This document shows positions 24,722 through 36,533 of a DNA stretch of 64,000 nt, piece after piece. Numbering within the stretch: the first letter of the stretch is position 1; each line of letters starts with the position of its first letter. A model generated the notes under the pieces. It did no database searches. It saw only the letters and a program-made list of their open reading frames with translations, and had not been told where the DNA came from. A program made the position numbers and the translations under genes. This DNA comes from Kalaharituber pfeilii (Eukaryota; Ascomycota; Pezizomycetes; Pezizales; Pezizaceae): contig WHUZ01000019.1 in NCBI GenBank assembly GCA_015179045.1, positions 682,001 to 746,000 of the forward strand. Reading direction: 5' to 3'.

Positions 24722-25960
24722 TTACCAAGGTAGGCAGCTGTAGCGTGGGCGTGCCTCTAGCGGGAGGGGGGCGTGCTGGCTGCGCTTTGGGACTGCGGAG
24801 TCGTCGGCCAAATTCCCATGGGCAAGAGCAAGCAGCGCGCCGTATGGAAGGATAGAAGGGAGGGAAGAGGGCCGTGGCGCTGCTGCCGGGGGGGGGGGGA
24901 CGAATGGCAGCAGGCCGCGGCGGGCTGTATGCACTCGAGAGGAAACGGAGACAGGCTGGGAATACGGGTATGGGTATGGGTATGGGGTATGAACATGATG
25001 GGTATTGGGGGTGAGGTGGGAGGGGGGGGAATGATTGCAGCGCTGGGGGAGGGAGGATGGTGGAGGGAGGGTGGGCGCTGGGGGTGCCGCTGGCAAGCTA
25101 CTTAGGTGGTACCGCCCGACGTGTCTTGCTGGGCGAAGGATGCGGGCTGATGCCAGGCCAGGCGTGAGCAGCGAGGTGTTTAGTTCGATGCGGGTAGGCC
25201 CACGGGCGGAGGGGCGCGGGCGGGCAGCAGGCAGGCAGGCAGCAGGCGGGCAGGCAGGCGGGCGGGCAGGCAGGCGGGCGGGCGGGCAGCAGGCAGGCAG
25301 GCGAGCAGGCAGGGCAGCAAGACGCCCCCACCGCCCACCACTGCGCTGGAGGCAGGCTCGGAAGCTCCCCTAGCACCCCTAGCATACGCTACAGGAGGTG
25401 GGCTAGGTGGGCTGGCTGGTGGAGCAGGGCGGGCATGGCATGGCATGGCAGGGCAGGGCAGGGCAGGGCAGGGCCGGCTGCGAGGCCCTTCGATGCAACG
25501 TGGGGGATGCGTGCCGGGGCGGGGCGAGTTGGCTGGCGGCTTTCCTTGCACGCCGGCGCGCCAGACGTTCCAGATCAACGGCGCAATCTGACGAGAGCGG
25601 ACTCGGCCTGGGCTCGCACGCACGCACGCACGCACGCACGCCCGCACGCTCTTGGCCCACACGCTCAGGCGCAATCGAACGCTGGGGCGCCAGGCGTGCC
25701 AAGCTCCGCTGTTCCGGCTGCACAGCAGCAGTGCATCCACGCCCATTGCCCAATTGCCCCCCATTGCCCCATGCCCCATGCCCCCATGCCCCCCCCCCCC
25801 ATCGCAGGGCGAGTGCAGCTGACATTGGCAATTGAGAAGGCCGGAGCAGCAAGCGTCTGCCGCTGGCTGCTCCCGCGGGCGAATTGGTGGATCATCGCGG
25901 CTGGGGAGTGCGAGGTGCAGTGGGCGAGGGCACTGGCAATAGAGTTTGGGAGCGCGATAT
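24722..25960. repeat. G/C-rich low-complexity island
   Basis: The island combines several tandem motifs: (GGGTAT)n near 24966, (GGCAGGCAGGCG)n at 25218-25319, (GGCAT)n/(GGGCA)n at 25432-25475, (GCAC)n at 25617-25650 and a C-rich ATTGCCCC/ATGCCCC array at 25740-25800. Its composition is sharply different from the AT-balanced surroundings. In 24.8-25.5 kb the plus strand is strongly G-rich, so G-quadruplex or R-loop formation is conceivable. It lies upstream of the BTB gene. Confidence 0.85.
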
Positions 25961-28900
25961 GATAGGGGTGGGGCCAGCGCCGTGCTGCCTTCAGACGTCG
26001 AACGCCTTGCCCTGGCTTGACGCACTCGACCCCACTGGAGTGCCACCATGCAATTATCATGCCCGCTTACCGCAGCCGCCAAAGTACAGTACTGTTGCCC
26101 TCTCCACCGTCAATTGCAGGCCAACAAAAAAAAAAAGGAATGCAGTTACGCCCCATACTTACATAAGTAAGTCTACATAAGCATGCACATCTATGATCGC
26201 TGCCCTTCCATCAAACTCTACCCATCACACGGTGGTTTGCCACGGGATCAGATTATGCAGGCTATGCATAAATAGCATTGCATGAAGTAACGCAAATCTT
26301 TGTGGCTATCTAAGTAGGGCAGAGCTCGTTGCAGCAAGCAAGCCCAAAGATCCTTTTACTGTGCGTAAGTACTTCATCTGCATAGCGACAGTGATCGATT
26401 GCGTGATCATACGAGAACATGATACAGGGCAAGCTCGCTTGTCACAGCCAACTGCAGCGCAGGCGACGCTGATTTAGCTACTACAACATATCTGTATGCG
26501 CCTGTAGAGTATAGGCGAATGATCGATCATGATCTCTCTGATTAGATCTACCTCATGCCTTACGTAAGTAGACACTAGGGAGAGGCAGTACCGGTACTTG
26601 TCTGGCACATGACACTAGCACTTAGGCCTCACTTAGGGAGGGACGCTCTGGACACCAAGCAGTGCGAGCCGTCACCAAGGCTCCAACCGAGCCGTCACAT
26701 CTTACGCTCCTCCCGCGGAACTTAAAACAGCCTGCTGGCCGCTCCAAGCCCTGCCCCATGAGCCCTGCCCAGCTTTTTTCACTACCCATGGCCCAGTCAA
26801 TACCCCATAGCCTATGGACATTATTTGAGACCAGCTCTCTGCATCCAGTCAACCGCAGTCTGGGCGCGAGAACACACACCGACTTAGGCTTACCGCGCGG
26901 CCTGCCTCAGAGCGAACGACATTTAAAATGGGCACAGCCAGCGCAAGCACAGGGACAACAACAATTTCGTATGCGGTCCGCTTCGTTTTTTTCCCCCCGC
27001 ACGTCCCCCATTCGTCCCCATCCCGTCCTGTTACAATTAGAACTTAGTATCTCACTTTGTGCACCGCAGCGCGCTCTGGGCTCCAGTCCTGTTGTCAAAC
27101 TGTAAAAGTGCGGCTCGATCAGTCCCCGCAGAGCCCCACCGATACCGGCATGATAAGCAGCGTGTATGCTGCCTATCACCTCAGTACCCAACACAAATCA
27201 TGCCCTACAAATACAGCGATTAGGGAGGGGGAGGGGGGGGGAGAAAGGAAAAAGAAAAAAAAAAGACCACTCACTTCGAAGCCCGAGCGGGTCAGAACCA
27301 GGGCTCGCTTTCTGCAGCTATCGCTTCCGGTACCGCCCCCCTTCGTCCCATCCCAACTGCAGATACTTGATCTACGCTCTCTCACAAATGTTGCAAGCCA
27401 TGCTACCTCAGTTACGTAGGTAAGGATTCTAAGTAGGACTAAGCTCACGAAACTGAGTTTTGCAACATTTTCACGGCCGCAATCGTCGCGTGCGCGCAAC
27501 ATAACTCTAATAAGCATAAATGCACAAACAAACGCAATGTTATCATAGGTAAGGCGTCTCGTGCCAGTGGAAAATACTGTGCGCCATGCCAGTGAAGCTT
27601 GTTACTGCAAGTAAGCGCTCGCTTAGCAGCTCATTTTTCCTGTTTTTTATTTATTTTTCCTCTCACCGGGATGTCGAAATGGGGAAAAATTTATACAACA
27701 TGGAACAAAACATGAAGGGAAAATGAGTGGGGCAAAAAGGAACATGTGGGACGAGGGATCACATATATTTCGGGTTTCCTAGTCAAGGAAAAGAAGGCTA
27801 TTACGTTGCTTACTCTCGCCCATCAGGTTCCCAACCCCTTGCAAGTGCCAGTCCCACAATATATCCGCACTGCCCCGTAACTTTCATCATTATTTGACTG
27901 AGCACAGGCGCACGGCTCACGATTCAACCGTCTATGATCCAGCACTGCACACATGGAATATGAACGGTCCTTTCGCTCCAATTGTGACTGTCGCAGACAC
28001 TTGGCTCGGTTTCGTGGCACCGCACGCGAGCTGGTTGGCACGATCCGAGGCCCATGCCGATTGCGCATTTGAGGCTCCTCGCGCAATTTACCCAATGGAG
28101 TAGTACTAGTCCTCAGCACACCTCCTGTCAAACATGTCCGGTGGGAATGCTCGTATCGTCGTCACCGGGGATCAGGCCCGCAATTGGGGCCATCAATCTC
28201 AGCGTGTCGCGCTGCGAGATCTGTGTTCCATCACGTGGATCCGAGGCACCGAGCGCAGTGCCCTGATATTGAAAGGATATTCGTGGATAAATGTCTTGGG
28301 AAAAAGAAAACGTGAGCTAATACTACAAATTTACAAAGAAAGAAAGAGAAAGAGAAAGAAAAAACTAAAAAAAGAAGGTTGCGCACAGAACTAAAGTAGG
28401 CAATTCTAATTAGGTTGTTCCATTGAAATATTAGACATCATCTGGATAACTCGTCAAAATATAAGACACGCCCTGGGCCTGGACAAAACCTCAGCGGAGA
28501 TATCTCCTGACAAAGTTTCATTGGCCTGTGATCAGCCTACCCAATGATGCATTAGATCCACTCTCTTAAGATGATCAGACAATCCGTAAAACATGGATAC
28601 GTCTCATGGATACCTCCCTCCTCTCAGCCGAGCCCTAGCACGATTTGCTTTCGCGTCGTTGGAACTCGATATTTATTATAGCAGTTGTCGCTATTGTCGT
28701 GTCATAAAATCTCTAACAAGTAACATCAGGCCTGTTTCCGATGATTCTAAATCATGTAACGCAGAGTTTCCATTCTTTTCCAGTTTTCTAATTCATTCTC
28801 TAGGCACGGATTTCAAGCAGTGTCGCTGATGCCCTTTTGTGAGTAACTCTGCATGGGACTTGTTGGGTGCAATTCCTCAGTTCCAATCAGGTTATTCTCA

Positions 28901-29438
28901 TTCTGTGCTACAATGTAAAAAGCTATACACCTTACAATTGCCACTCCAGTAGATGTCCATCTTTCCGAATTAGATGGGGCCATTGACTCTTCCTCATTAT
29001 GAACCCCACAGAAAGCTTATGACCATTGTATCATTCTGACTGAGGCGGCACAGCATCTTGTCACAACATTCTTTCTTCTTGCTTCCAAAGGAAACGTGGT
29101 CATTACTTCAATAAAGTGGGCAGGGAGGAATGGGCTCAAAGGAGATGCCTCAGGTCCGTGCGCATGTCCATCTATTCTCCATTCGTTGAGGATTTGCGCG
29201 TTAAAAGAGCGCGAACCAAGCGACCACGACCAAGCCGAGAACCGCGTTGCAACCCAGGGGTGTATGCTTGAAGTAGGTCGCAAAGATATCTGGTAGGTCT
29301 CGCGATTTGCACTTGTAACCCATCTCACAAAATAATGTGTGTATTCGGACTCTTCGGTAACCAGATTCATATCAAGAGCCCTACCCCCACTTCCTAGCCG
29401 AGACATCCCAACCATAGGCAACGGAGTGGAGGTAAGCT

Positions 29439-30387
29439 TCAGGAACTAAGTCTCAACACCGCTGCCAACAAATTTACCAGCAAGCCAGCAACTATGGCCA
29501 TTCCTCTCCTTTTCGTAAAGACTCCTTCTTCCCGTAATGCCAACACAGCAACTGGCCAAAAAAATCCGATAGCCACGCCGACGAACATATCCTCGTATGT
29601 TCCCGCAGGTGATCCATCTGCAAGCTCCCCTGTACCCGTCCCGGCAGCTTCATCGATCCATCTTTCCTCCAGAATGCGTGAGGTCTCCGGAGGAGAGTCT
29701 GGGCTAATATTATGAATCCGGTTAAACTGGGCTCGTAACGCCGCTACGTCTGCTTCTGTAAAGCCAGCAGACAGCAAGCGATCGAAGCCTTGAGGCTGGG
29801 GGAATGTCGACCGAGAAGGTTGGTTACTGGCGGAGGTAGTGCTTGCAGGATTCTGAGAAGGAAAAGTTAGGTGACTTGGTAAAACAGAGGCATAACAACT
29901 TGGCATATCTACTTACAGCTCCTTCCTCGTCTTCAACTCTTAGCTCCTCTTCGGTAGCTTCATCTCCTACTGCGCAATGCACGTACAGTTTTCTAATGTC
30001 TATTTTCTTTTTCTTATCGTCAACTGTAGTGGGACCTTGGACTAAGGTTGCCTCTATCTCTTTCCCTTTCCCTTTCCCTTTCCCGGTTGGTTCTGGCGGT
30101 GTTGGCGGTGGTGGTGAAGCGCTCGGCCTCGTAAGCCTCATCTGTTCCGCCAAAGTTCGGCCATCTCCAGTGACCAATACCTTCCCCCCGTAGATGAGTT
30201 TTAGCTTTCGTTTAGCTGTATCATCCTCTCGCAGAGATCGGATTTGTTTTTTCAACGATGAAACAGTCGTCGTTGCAGCGTCTGGAATAGATATCGTAAG
30301 ATCCGGAAGAGCCGTAGCAAACCGAATCGTCAGCTCCACTGGAAGCGGTTGTAGATTGGTACGTGCTGAAGACTCTGCAGGTTCCAT
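29439..30387 (-). CDS. DSC3: DSC E3 ubiquitin ligase complex subunit 3
   Basis: The model is two exons, 30387-29917 and 29852-29439, with a 64-nt intron (GTAAGT...TTCTCAG), giving 294 aa in phase. The N-terminus is a ubiquitin-like domain (VELTIRFATALPDLTI to about residue 100, with KKQIRSL and KLKLIYGGKVL). A (GK)4 linker follows. The C-terminal half has GFDRLLSAGFTEADVAALR, then ETSRILEERWIDE and two hydrophobic segments (MFVGVAIGFFWPVAVLAL and GMAIVAGLLVNLLAAVL). This is the full Dsc3 layout. Dsc3 is a membrane subunit of the Golgi/endosomal DSC ligase that activates SREBP-type sterol and hypoxia regulators in fungi. The start ATG has no competing in-frame ATG nearby. The polyol dehydrogenase gene ends 268 nt upstream on the same strand. 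Confidence 0.93.
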
Positions 30388-30655
30388 GAGTAGCCGGACA
30401 GGTTGATGATACTACGCTGTTGTGTCGTGCGATGTCGGCACTAATTCATATTATGGCATGGTATGCCAAGCATGAAGTCACATGATCCATTCATCCCCCC
30501 GCATTACCCTTAAGATCCTCTAGTTATTGCTACTTCCAAAGCCAGAGAAGAAAAGACTAGCCTCGATAAGTTTACAGAAATAAAGTTCCTTCCAATCAAC
30601 CAGGATATTCCAAGTCAAACCAAGAATAAGAAAGAGATGAAAAGGATTCTACGGC

Positions 30656-32208
30656 CTAATCAAAAACAACCGCAGCCTTGATAGCACTCTTATTCCTCAT
30701 ACTCTCAAGACATTCTGCCCACTCCTCTAACTTGAAAGTTTTGTTGACGATGCCATCCACCCTCACCCTGCCTGTATCAAGATATCCAATTGTAGCTGGG
30801 AACATATAAGTCTCCGAAAACGATCCAAGAATGGTGATTTCATCCCCAACTGAAATTCTGGTTAGAATTGAAATTCAAATGTTGACGGGAGCAGGTGTGA
30901 AAACATACAAATTTTGCTAGGTGGCCATGTTACGCGAGCAGAGTCTGAGTAGACGCCATAGACAACCAATTTACCACCTCTACGAACGTAGTTGATTGCA
31001 TCCTCTAGGATTTTTGCGGAACCAGTCGCCTCAACTACAATGTCAAAGCCATAAGGATTGTCCGCTTTCAACTTATCAAATTGCGCTTGCGGATTTTCCC
31101 TTGAAAGCTCAATATATTCATCGGCTGCATTGAGCTTCTTCGCTAAATCCATTTTCAAGCCCCTTGGCGCAGCAATAACAACATGGCTACCACCATTTTG
31201 CTTCAATAATTGAGACAGACATAGTCCTGGATTCCACATGAGTCTGGCATGAAAGGTTTAAAATGGGAAAGAGTATGAGCTCACCAGTAGGGCCAGCACC
31301 AAACATCAAAACCCTTGAGCCAAACTTTGGAGCAATTTTCTCCAATCCATGCGCTGCGCAAGCAGCTGGCTCAAGCAACGTGGCATCGACATCAGTGAGG
31401 TTTTTGAATTTAAAAACCTTACCGGCAGGGTAGGCGCAGTATTCAGCAAATCCACCATTCACTGTTCACGCAAATATCAGACTAAACATCTCTTGTCAGA
31501 AACAATATCGATGACGTATACACACTTGTAACACCATGCGCTTCGAACTTCTCGCAAAGGAGGAGCTGTCCTCTACGGCAATAGAAGCATTCGTTGCAGA
31601 GTTCGGAATTGTCTGCAGCTACCCGGTCTCCGATTTCAAAGCCCTTTACATCTTTTCCAATGGCAGCGATGACGCCAACAGTTTCATGGCCAGGAATCAG
31701 GGGAAACTGTTGATTGGTAGGGTTAGTGGTGGATTGAGCTAATTAGACCCCAAGGTGTCCACATCTGAAACTTGGGTAAACATGGGGAAATGCCTGGGAA
31801 TGAAAACAGGGAAACGTGGACCCTCCCACAACTTAAATTAAACTGTGTACGCACTTTTGCAATAAATTCTCCATCATGAATGTGGAGGTCCTATTAGAAC
31901 CAGCATATCCGTCAATGGTCACTTCTGTGAACTAATGTGGGCGCATTTAAAAGCTTACAGTTCCGCAAACACCACAAGCTTTCACTTTCACCTATGGACC
32001 GCGAACATTGTGTCAGCAATCACTCCCATGCATGAACAACTTGTGATAGCCAACTCACTAGCACGTCATTGTCGCGAAGCTTTGGAAGTGGTTCGTCAAT
32101 CACAATTGACCACTTTTTCGGCTCGGAATATCTGCCTGAGGTCAATTCGAGATCCAAGTTGAATAATGCTGGTACCGGACTGGTTTAGCCTTACCGAAGA
32201 GCCTTCAT
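30656..32208 (-). CDS. Zinc-dependent medium-chain dehydrogenase, D-arabinitol dehydrogenase-like
   Basis: Eight exons, all joined in phase: 32208-32195, 32131-32059, 31991-31959, 31890-31855, 31706-31526, 31461-31285, 31226-30909 and 30849-30656, giving 341 aa. The protein shows CGVCGTDLH (catalytic-zinc Cys 38), PGHE (59-60), four structural-zinc cysteines in C-x2-C-x2-C-x7-C spacing (89, 92, 95, 103) and a Rossmann GAGPTG. It ends with [18 protein letters not shown] and AAVVFD. This is a complete medium-chain dehydrogenase/reductase. The pattern is nearest to fungal NAD(P)-linked D-arabinitol/polyol dehydrogenases, acting on sugar alcohols in the cytosol; the substrate is inferred. The first exon has only 14 coding nt and exons 3 and 4 only 33 and 36 nt, so a simple ORF search would miss the N-terminus. 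Confidence 0.9.
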
Positions 32209-34476
32209 TGTCTTCGGGAGTTCGGCGACCATTTTGGACGATGGGAATTGGTGATGATACGAGCAAATTGAAATGACAAAGTTATGGTTAACGATAAATG
32301 CCTGAATATAGTAATATTATGAGATTCAGCGATGGAAATCGAGGAGCGTGAACATTCCGCAAGGAAGGAACTAAACGCTTTAAATATCAGGCCAGCTTCG
32401 CCTCACTCTACGCCCCACTTGCTTTCGTTCTTTCCCCGTTGATCGCCGCCGAGCTTCGACTTTGCCTCCTCCGCCCATTCCCAAGCGTATCAATGCTGCT
32501 TGGGTCCTGGGGCCGGCCCGGGATACACCATCGCAGGCCATCAACCATGGGCACCAAGGCCAATGAATTCATCCAGAGCAAGCAAGCATCCCGCATCCGA
32601 GTTGTTCCCTTACCCCTCCCCCGCCATGGATGCTGCCAAACCCTTAATGGATCGACAATCGATAATCTCTTCCAAGTCTTAGGCTCTGAATTCCCCCCCC
32701 AGCAGTATATTGGTGAGTATTTTGTATACTGGCCCATTCCTGTGGCACTGTCCATTCCAACCATCTAGAAAGAGGCTGCTAAGTGGCAAGATTCGTCTTC
32801 CCTCAGCTCCGGGAACCTCTAGAGCACCAGGCTCCCTTCCAGAAACCTACCATTTCCAGTTCCCCTCCATCTTCTCCCCTAGCCGAGAGACCCAGCGCCG
32901 TTGGGTGGCTTCCTTCAATCCATGCACACATAACATGCTCTGATTGCTTGGCCTTTGTCTTCCGTTTCATCTCTTAGGCTATCCATCTGATTTCAATATT
33001 GATGCGTACGTCATGGTGCATTCTGGGCTTTCTGTTCCCTGCAGAAACTAAACAAGCGCCTTTTTAAACCCAAATGTAACACCACTCCGCGCCATAAGAT
33101 AACAAGTCTGGTTTTGGCCCTCAATTGCTACAGGTGGGCTACGTGGGTTAAAAGCAAAGATCTAGGCGGTCAACTCTTAACGTTCGTTTTCACCCGACAT
33201 ACATCGTGCAATCATACAGTATCTGAATATGCGCGAGTCAGCCGTTCCAATCTTTTTGAACGAGCGAGTACATGACAAGTGTTCAAAGGGTGTCAACAGG
33301 AGGCACCATACTAATGTGCTCTAATGCGAACTAGCTTGACTACTTCAGTTCACGGGTAAGTCTTACTGATGGCAGCCGCACTTTTGCATGCAACTGTGGG
33401 TACGTAACTCAGTGATATTGCACTATACATTATCAGGTGAAGCGAGTTCAATACTTCATAATATGGATTGAGTCGCATCCACGGTATTCTAGAGCCATGC
33501 ATTCAAACTCGGACCAGGGCCCTGTCTATGCCCCGCTGATCATCTGGAATCTCAGAAATCTCCTCATCGCAATATAATCCATGTATGTGCAAGAATCCAA
33601 CATGCTTCGTTGCACAAGGATATTTACGGGGTCTGTAAAAGTAACAAAAGAAATCCTGTCGAGCAAGGACAGAGCTAGGTTTCTGGCCTTTTAATGATCC
33701 ACGATGTACTCGTACAGGTCATTTGCGGGATTTATGAGAAGAGCCCTTGTCTGTTTGTAAGTGCTTTGAGAGTGCCGAGACTGAGCGATCTTCAGTATGA
33801 GCTCCCAATTTGAAAGTAACCAGCTCCATTCAGGATTGTTATACTAATGAAGCTTGAAGCATGATGACACCCTCAGGTTCCAACTCACTAGGTGTAATAT
33901 TTAGAGTTTGGACTTTTCTTCCTATCACAGGCACTAATATGCGCCCCCTGCACCAATGCATCCTTTCTATACCCACCTTCATCTCTTGTGGATTTCAATT
34001 TCACGTGAAATATGTTGGATAGTTTTCACTAAAAGAGAGAATGCACGAATTGAGATTTCTTAGCTTAAATTTGAACGGCTCCAATACGAACTTGGTGATA
34101 TCCAGCTGGATATTGGCATGATCCTTTTTAGGTTAAAAACACCCCTACGTGATGACGATGCCTCGCAACCTCCCAACCCCGCACCCGGCATTCGCACCTG
34201 CAGGAGCTTCTGAAATTAAGAATATCACAAGTTCATGCCTTACCTTAAACTATTCCAGACGAGTTTTCGCGCTCAAAATAGCTCTAAATTGAAAAAAGAA
34301 GCAAAACAAAAAAGAAAAACCTCATCAAGTGCCGAAAGCACTTCCAATCCCAGCCCCATTCCCCTCCCAACTTCTGCACATAAGCTACATACAATAGCCA
34401 CAAATATCGCACATCCTCAGCACCACCCACGACCTGACCTAGGTTCTACATGTAAACTTGAATTGGGATTACGTAA
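32209..34476. other. Intergenic, possible small ORF only
   Basis: Upstream of the dehydrogenase. On the plus strand a frame from ATG 32548 reads MGTKANEFIQSKQASRIRVV and runs to a good donor-like site (GTGAGT at 32712), but I could not connect it in phase to a downstream exon and do not recognise it. The rest shows nothing I can support. Confidence 0.4.
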
Positions 34477-34479
34477 GGA

Positions 34480-34794
34480 CAGTGCGTAGGCAAAAGTCTT
34501 CGGGATTATGCAGTATGGGAAAGCAAGACGTGCATCTGAGCAGACCCCCCTTGCATCTTCGAAAAATCACTAAAAAATCAATAAAGTAGCTAAAGAATTG
34601 CAAAAAAATATTAAAGCACATGAATGCGCATCGCAAAATCTAAATCCTGTCTCAGAATTCAACAAGGAGTACTTTTGGTTGGGTTGTTGTGTTTTCTCAA
34701 AGGGGGTCCTCTTGGACGCATGCCGTGACTTCAAGGCTTGGTAAAACGCTTTTCCTTATACTGCATAGTCCCGAAGACTTTTGCCTACGCACTG
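34480..34794. mobile_element. CAGTG-type miniature inverted-repeat element, copy 1
   Basis: The left end CAGTGCGTAGGCAAAAGTCT (34480-34524) is inverted at the right end (about 34748-34794, ending CTACGCACTG). Terminal repeats are about 45 bp and the element about 315 bp. A second, diverged copy lies at 61802-62169 with matching ends and a shared interior (ATCA-TAAAAAATCAATAA-like run, then TCAGAATT). CAGTG...CACTG ends are typical of Tc1/mariner-type elements. Here the TA flank is present only on the right. There is no coding capacity. Confidence 0.8.
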
Positions 34795-34796
34795 TA

Positions 34797-36533
34797 TGAG
34801 TACACGCTTTCATTCGGAGTGGGGGTAGGGCGGGGGCGTGGGGGGCGTATGAGACATGGGGTACTGTATGGGAAACGTCCCCCACTCAAGTCACAAGACC
34901 GAACCCACCACCTCCGATCATTACTGATCTCCAGCTCATGCGTTACTTGGTCTGGTTCGTATACAATTTTCATGAAAGAAGAAATTTATTTTTACTGTAG
35001 AAGGCCAACTGTTGAAGTTTAACCAATCGATACGTACTGGCACAATCACGTGACCTAGGTAGAGTGTAAGCTAACGTACAGCTTAGTATTCGTTCTTGTA
35101 GTCGAGTATACTAGTATATATGTAAAAACATAGATTGTATTTTCGAAAAGTATGTTCAAATCTCTCTCGCATAATTTGCAAATATGCGGGTTTAGCGAGC
35201 AGAAAGTATGTGAGAGATGTCTGGAGGCTTTAACCTCGGCATGAGGGATAAAAATGGCCTATGCTTATTCCTAGTACTTGTGTCATGGAACGGATTTTTG
35301 AACTGTACAAGGCGTGGCTCGACTGTGCACTTTCTTTTTCAAATAGGAATAGGTTAGTTCAGAAAACCACATTGTATCATAACGCTGCATTTTTGCCTTC
35401 GAATCTATAGAACCAGTGAAGATCGAACACCTTGAAAGTCGTTCCAGGTCAGTGCATGTTGATTGATATCGGGGATGAATAATCACTGTTGGAGATATCT
35501 ATCTAACTTATAATGATAATACAAAGGCATCGGTGCGAATATTCTTTTCTTTTCTTTTCTTTTTTTGTGTCTCCGCACCTATATAGTTATTCCCTATGTT
35601 CCGATTAGGTATTACTTATCCAAAGTAGTAAACATTGCACCCGCGTCCCACGTCCCAGTTAGGCCTGAACATGTTTATAACCTTAACGCAAGCACTTTTC
35701 ACGCAGAAGTGAGCGGAATTCCTTTATTTTACGTTTCCATATTGAATCATATAATCTGTAAATGCTGTTGGAGCGTTGGGCTCATTGTCCAACTCGCTAC
35801 CGCAGGTTACGTATTCTTCCGGTACAGTACATAACATGTCGCCTTCTCTCACATACAATAAAAGACATCGTACCTCCCACTCAACTACCGTGGGCGGCCT
35901 TTACAGACATAGCTATATTACGTATCTCTGAGAGGCGGCGTAAAAAGTCCGATGGGCACATACTCACTGGCAGGTACTTAAAAGTGTCTAGTATGGCAAC
36001 GAGGAAGAGGGTAAGTAATGTGCATAAGCTCGAGGCGTAGGTATATATAATATTGTGCATACCCTTTAGAATTCAACAACAGGCTTCTTAGTATCTTAAC
36101 TATAGATGCTTACGGTACGCACATAATAGGGTTATAGACCTCATTACCTATTCCTGCCTCCCTCTGGATATATCTTAAACCTGAGCAGTACAGACGTAAC
36201 GGTAACGCCAATAAACCAGATATAATATTTATAGGAACGGAAAACGTTACAAAGAATGGGGAAAAACAAAAGACTGGTGCCCCCCTAGAAACAAATAAAG
36301 ACATCGAAAGATGAAAAGGCTCAAGTAAAGTAAGGAAACAAGAGCCCATACCCCACCCAAACAATACAGGTACAATACATAAATGAATGAAAAAAAGTAG
36401 GGAAAATAGAAAGAACGCCAATACAGTGTAGTACAGTGCACCGCTATGCTTTGACACTGAAAACAGTCCTCCGAGCTCTTCGTACCTATACCCCTCTAAG
36501 AATAAGAATATTAATAGTTATGAATTAAGCCTT
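34797..36533. other. Intergenic, no supportable gene
   Basis: AT-rich sequence between the small element and the 3' end of the HECT ligase gene. No family-like ORF, tRNA or terminal repeats were seen. A short (TTTTC)n tract lies at 35540-35565. Confidence 0.5.

Larger units (their letters stand above)
24415..29438. other. Intergenic, 5 kb, no supportable gene
   Basis: The stretch begins with the promoter side of the BTB gene and includes the G/C-rich low-complexity island at 24.7-26.0 kb. From 26.2 to 29.4 kb the sequence is ordinary with no family-like ORF. Long frames within the island exist only because stop codons are rare in G/C-rich repeats. Confidence 0.5.

Noticed and set aside
25180..26082. 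A 300-codon minus-strand frame and overlapping long frames on both strands
   Set aside because: They lie in G/C-rich tandem repeats where stop codons are rare. The translations are Ala/Pro/Arg/Cys runs, and frames are open on both strands at once.
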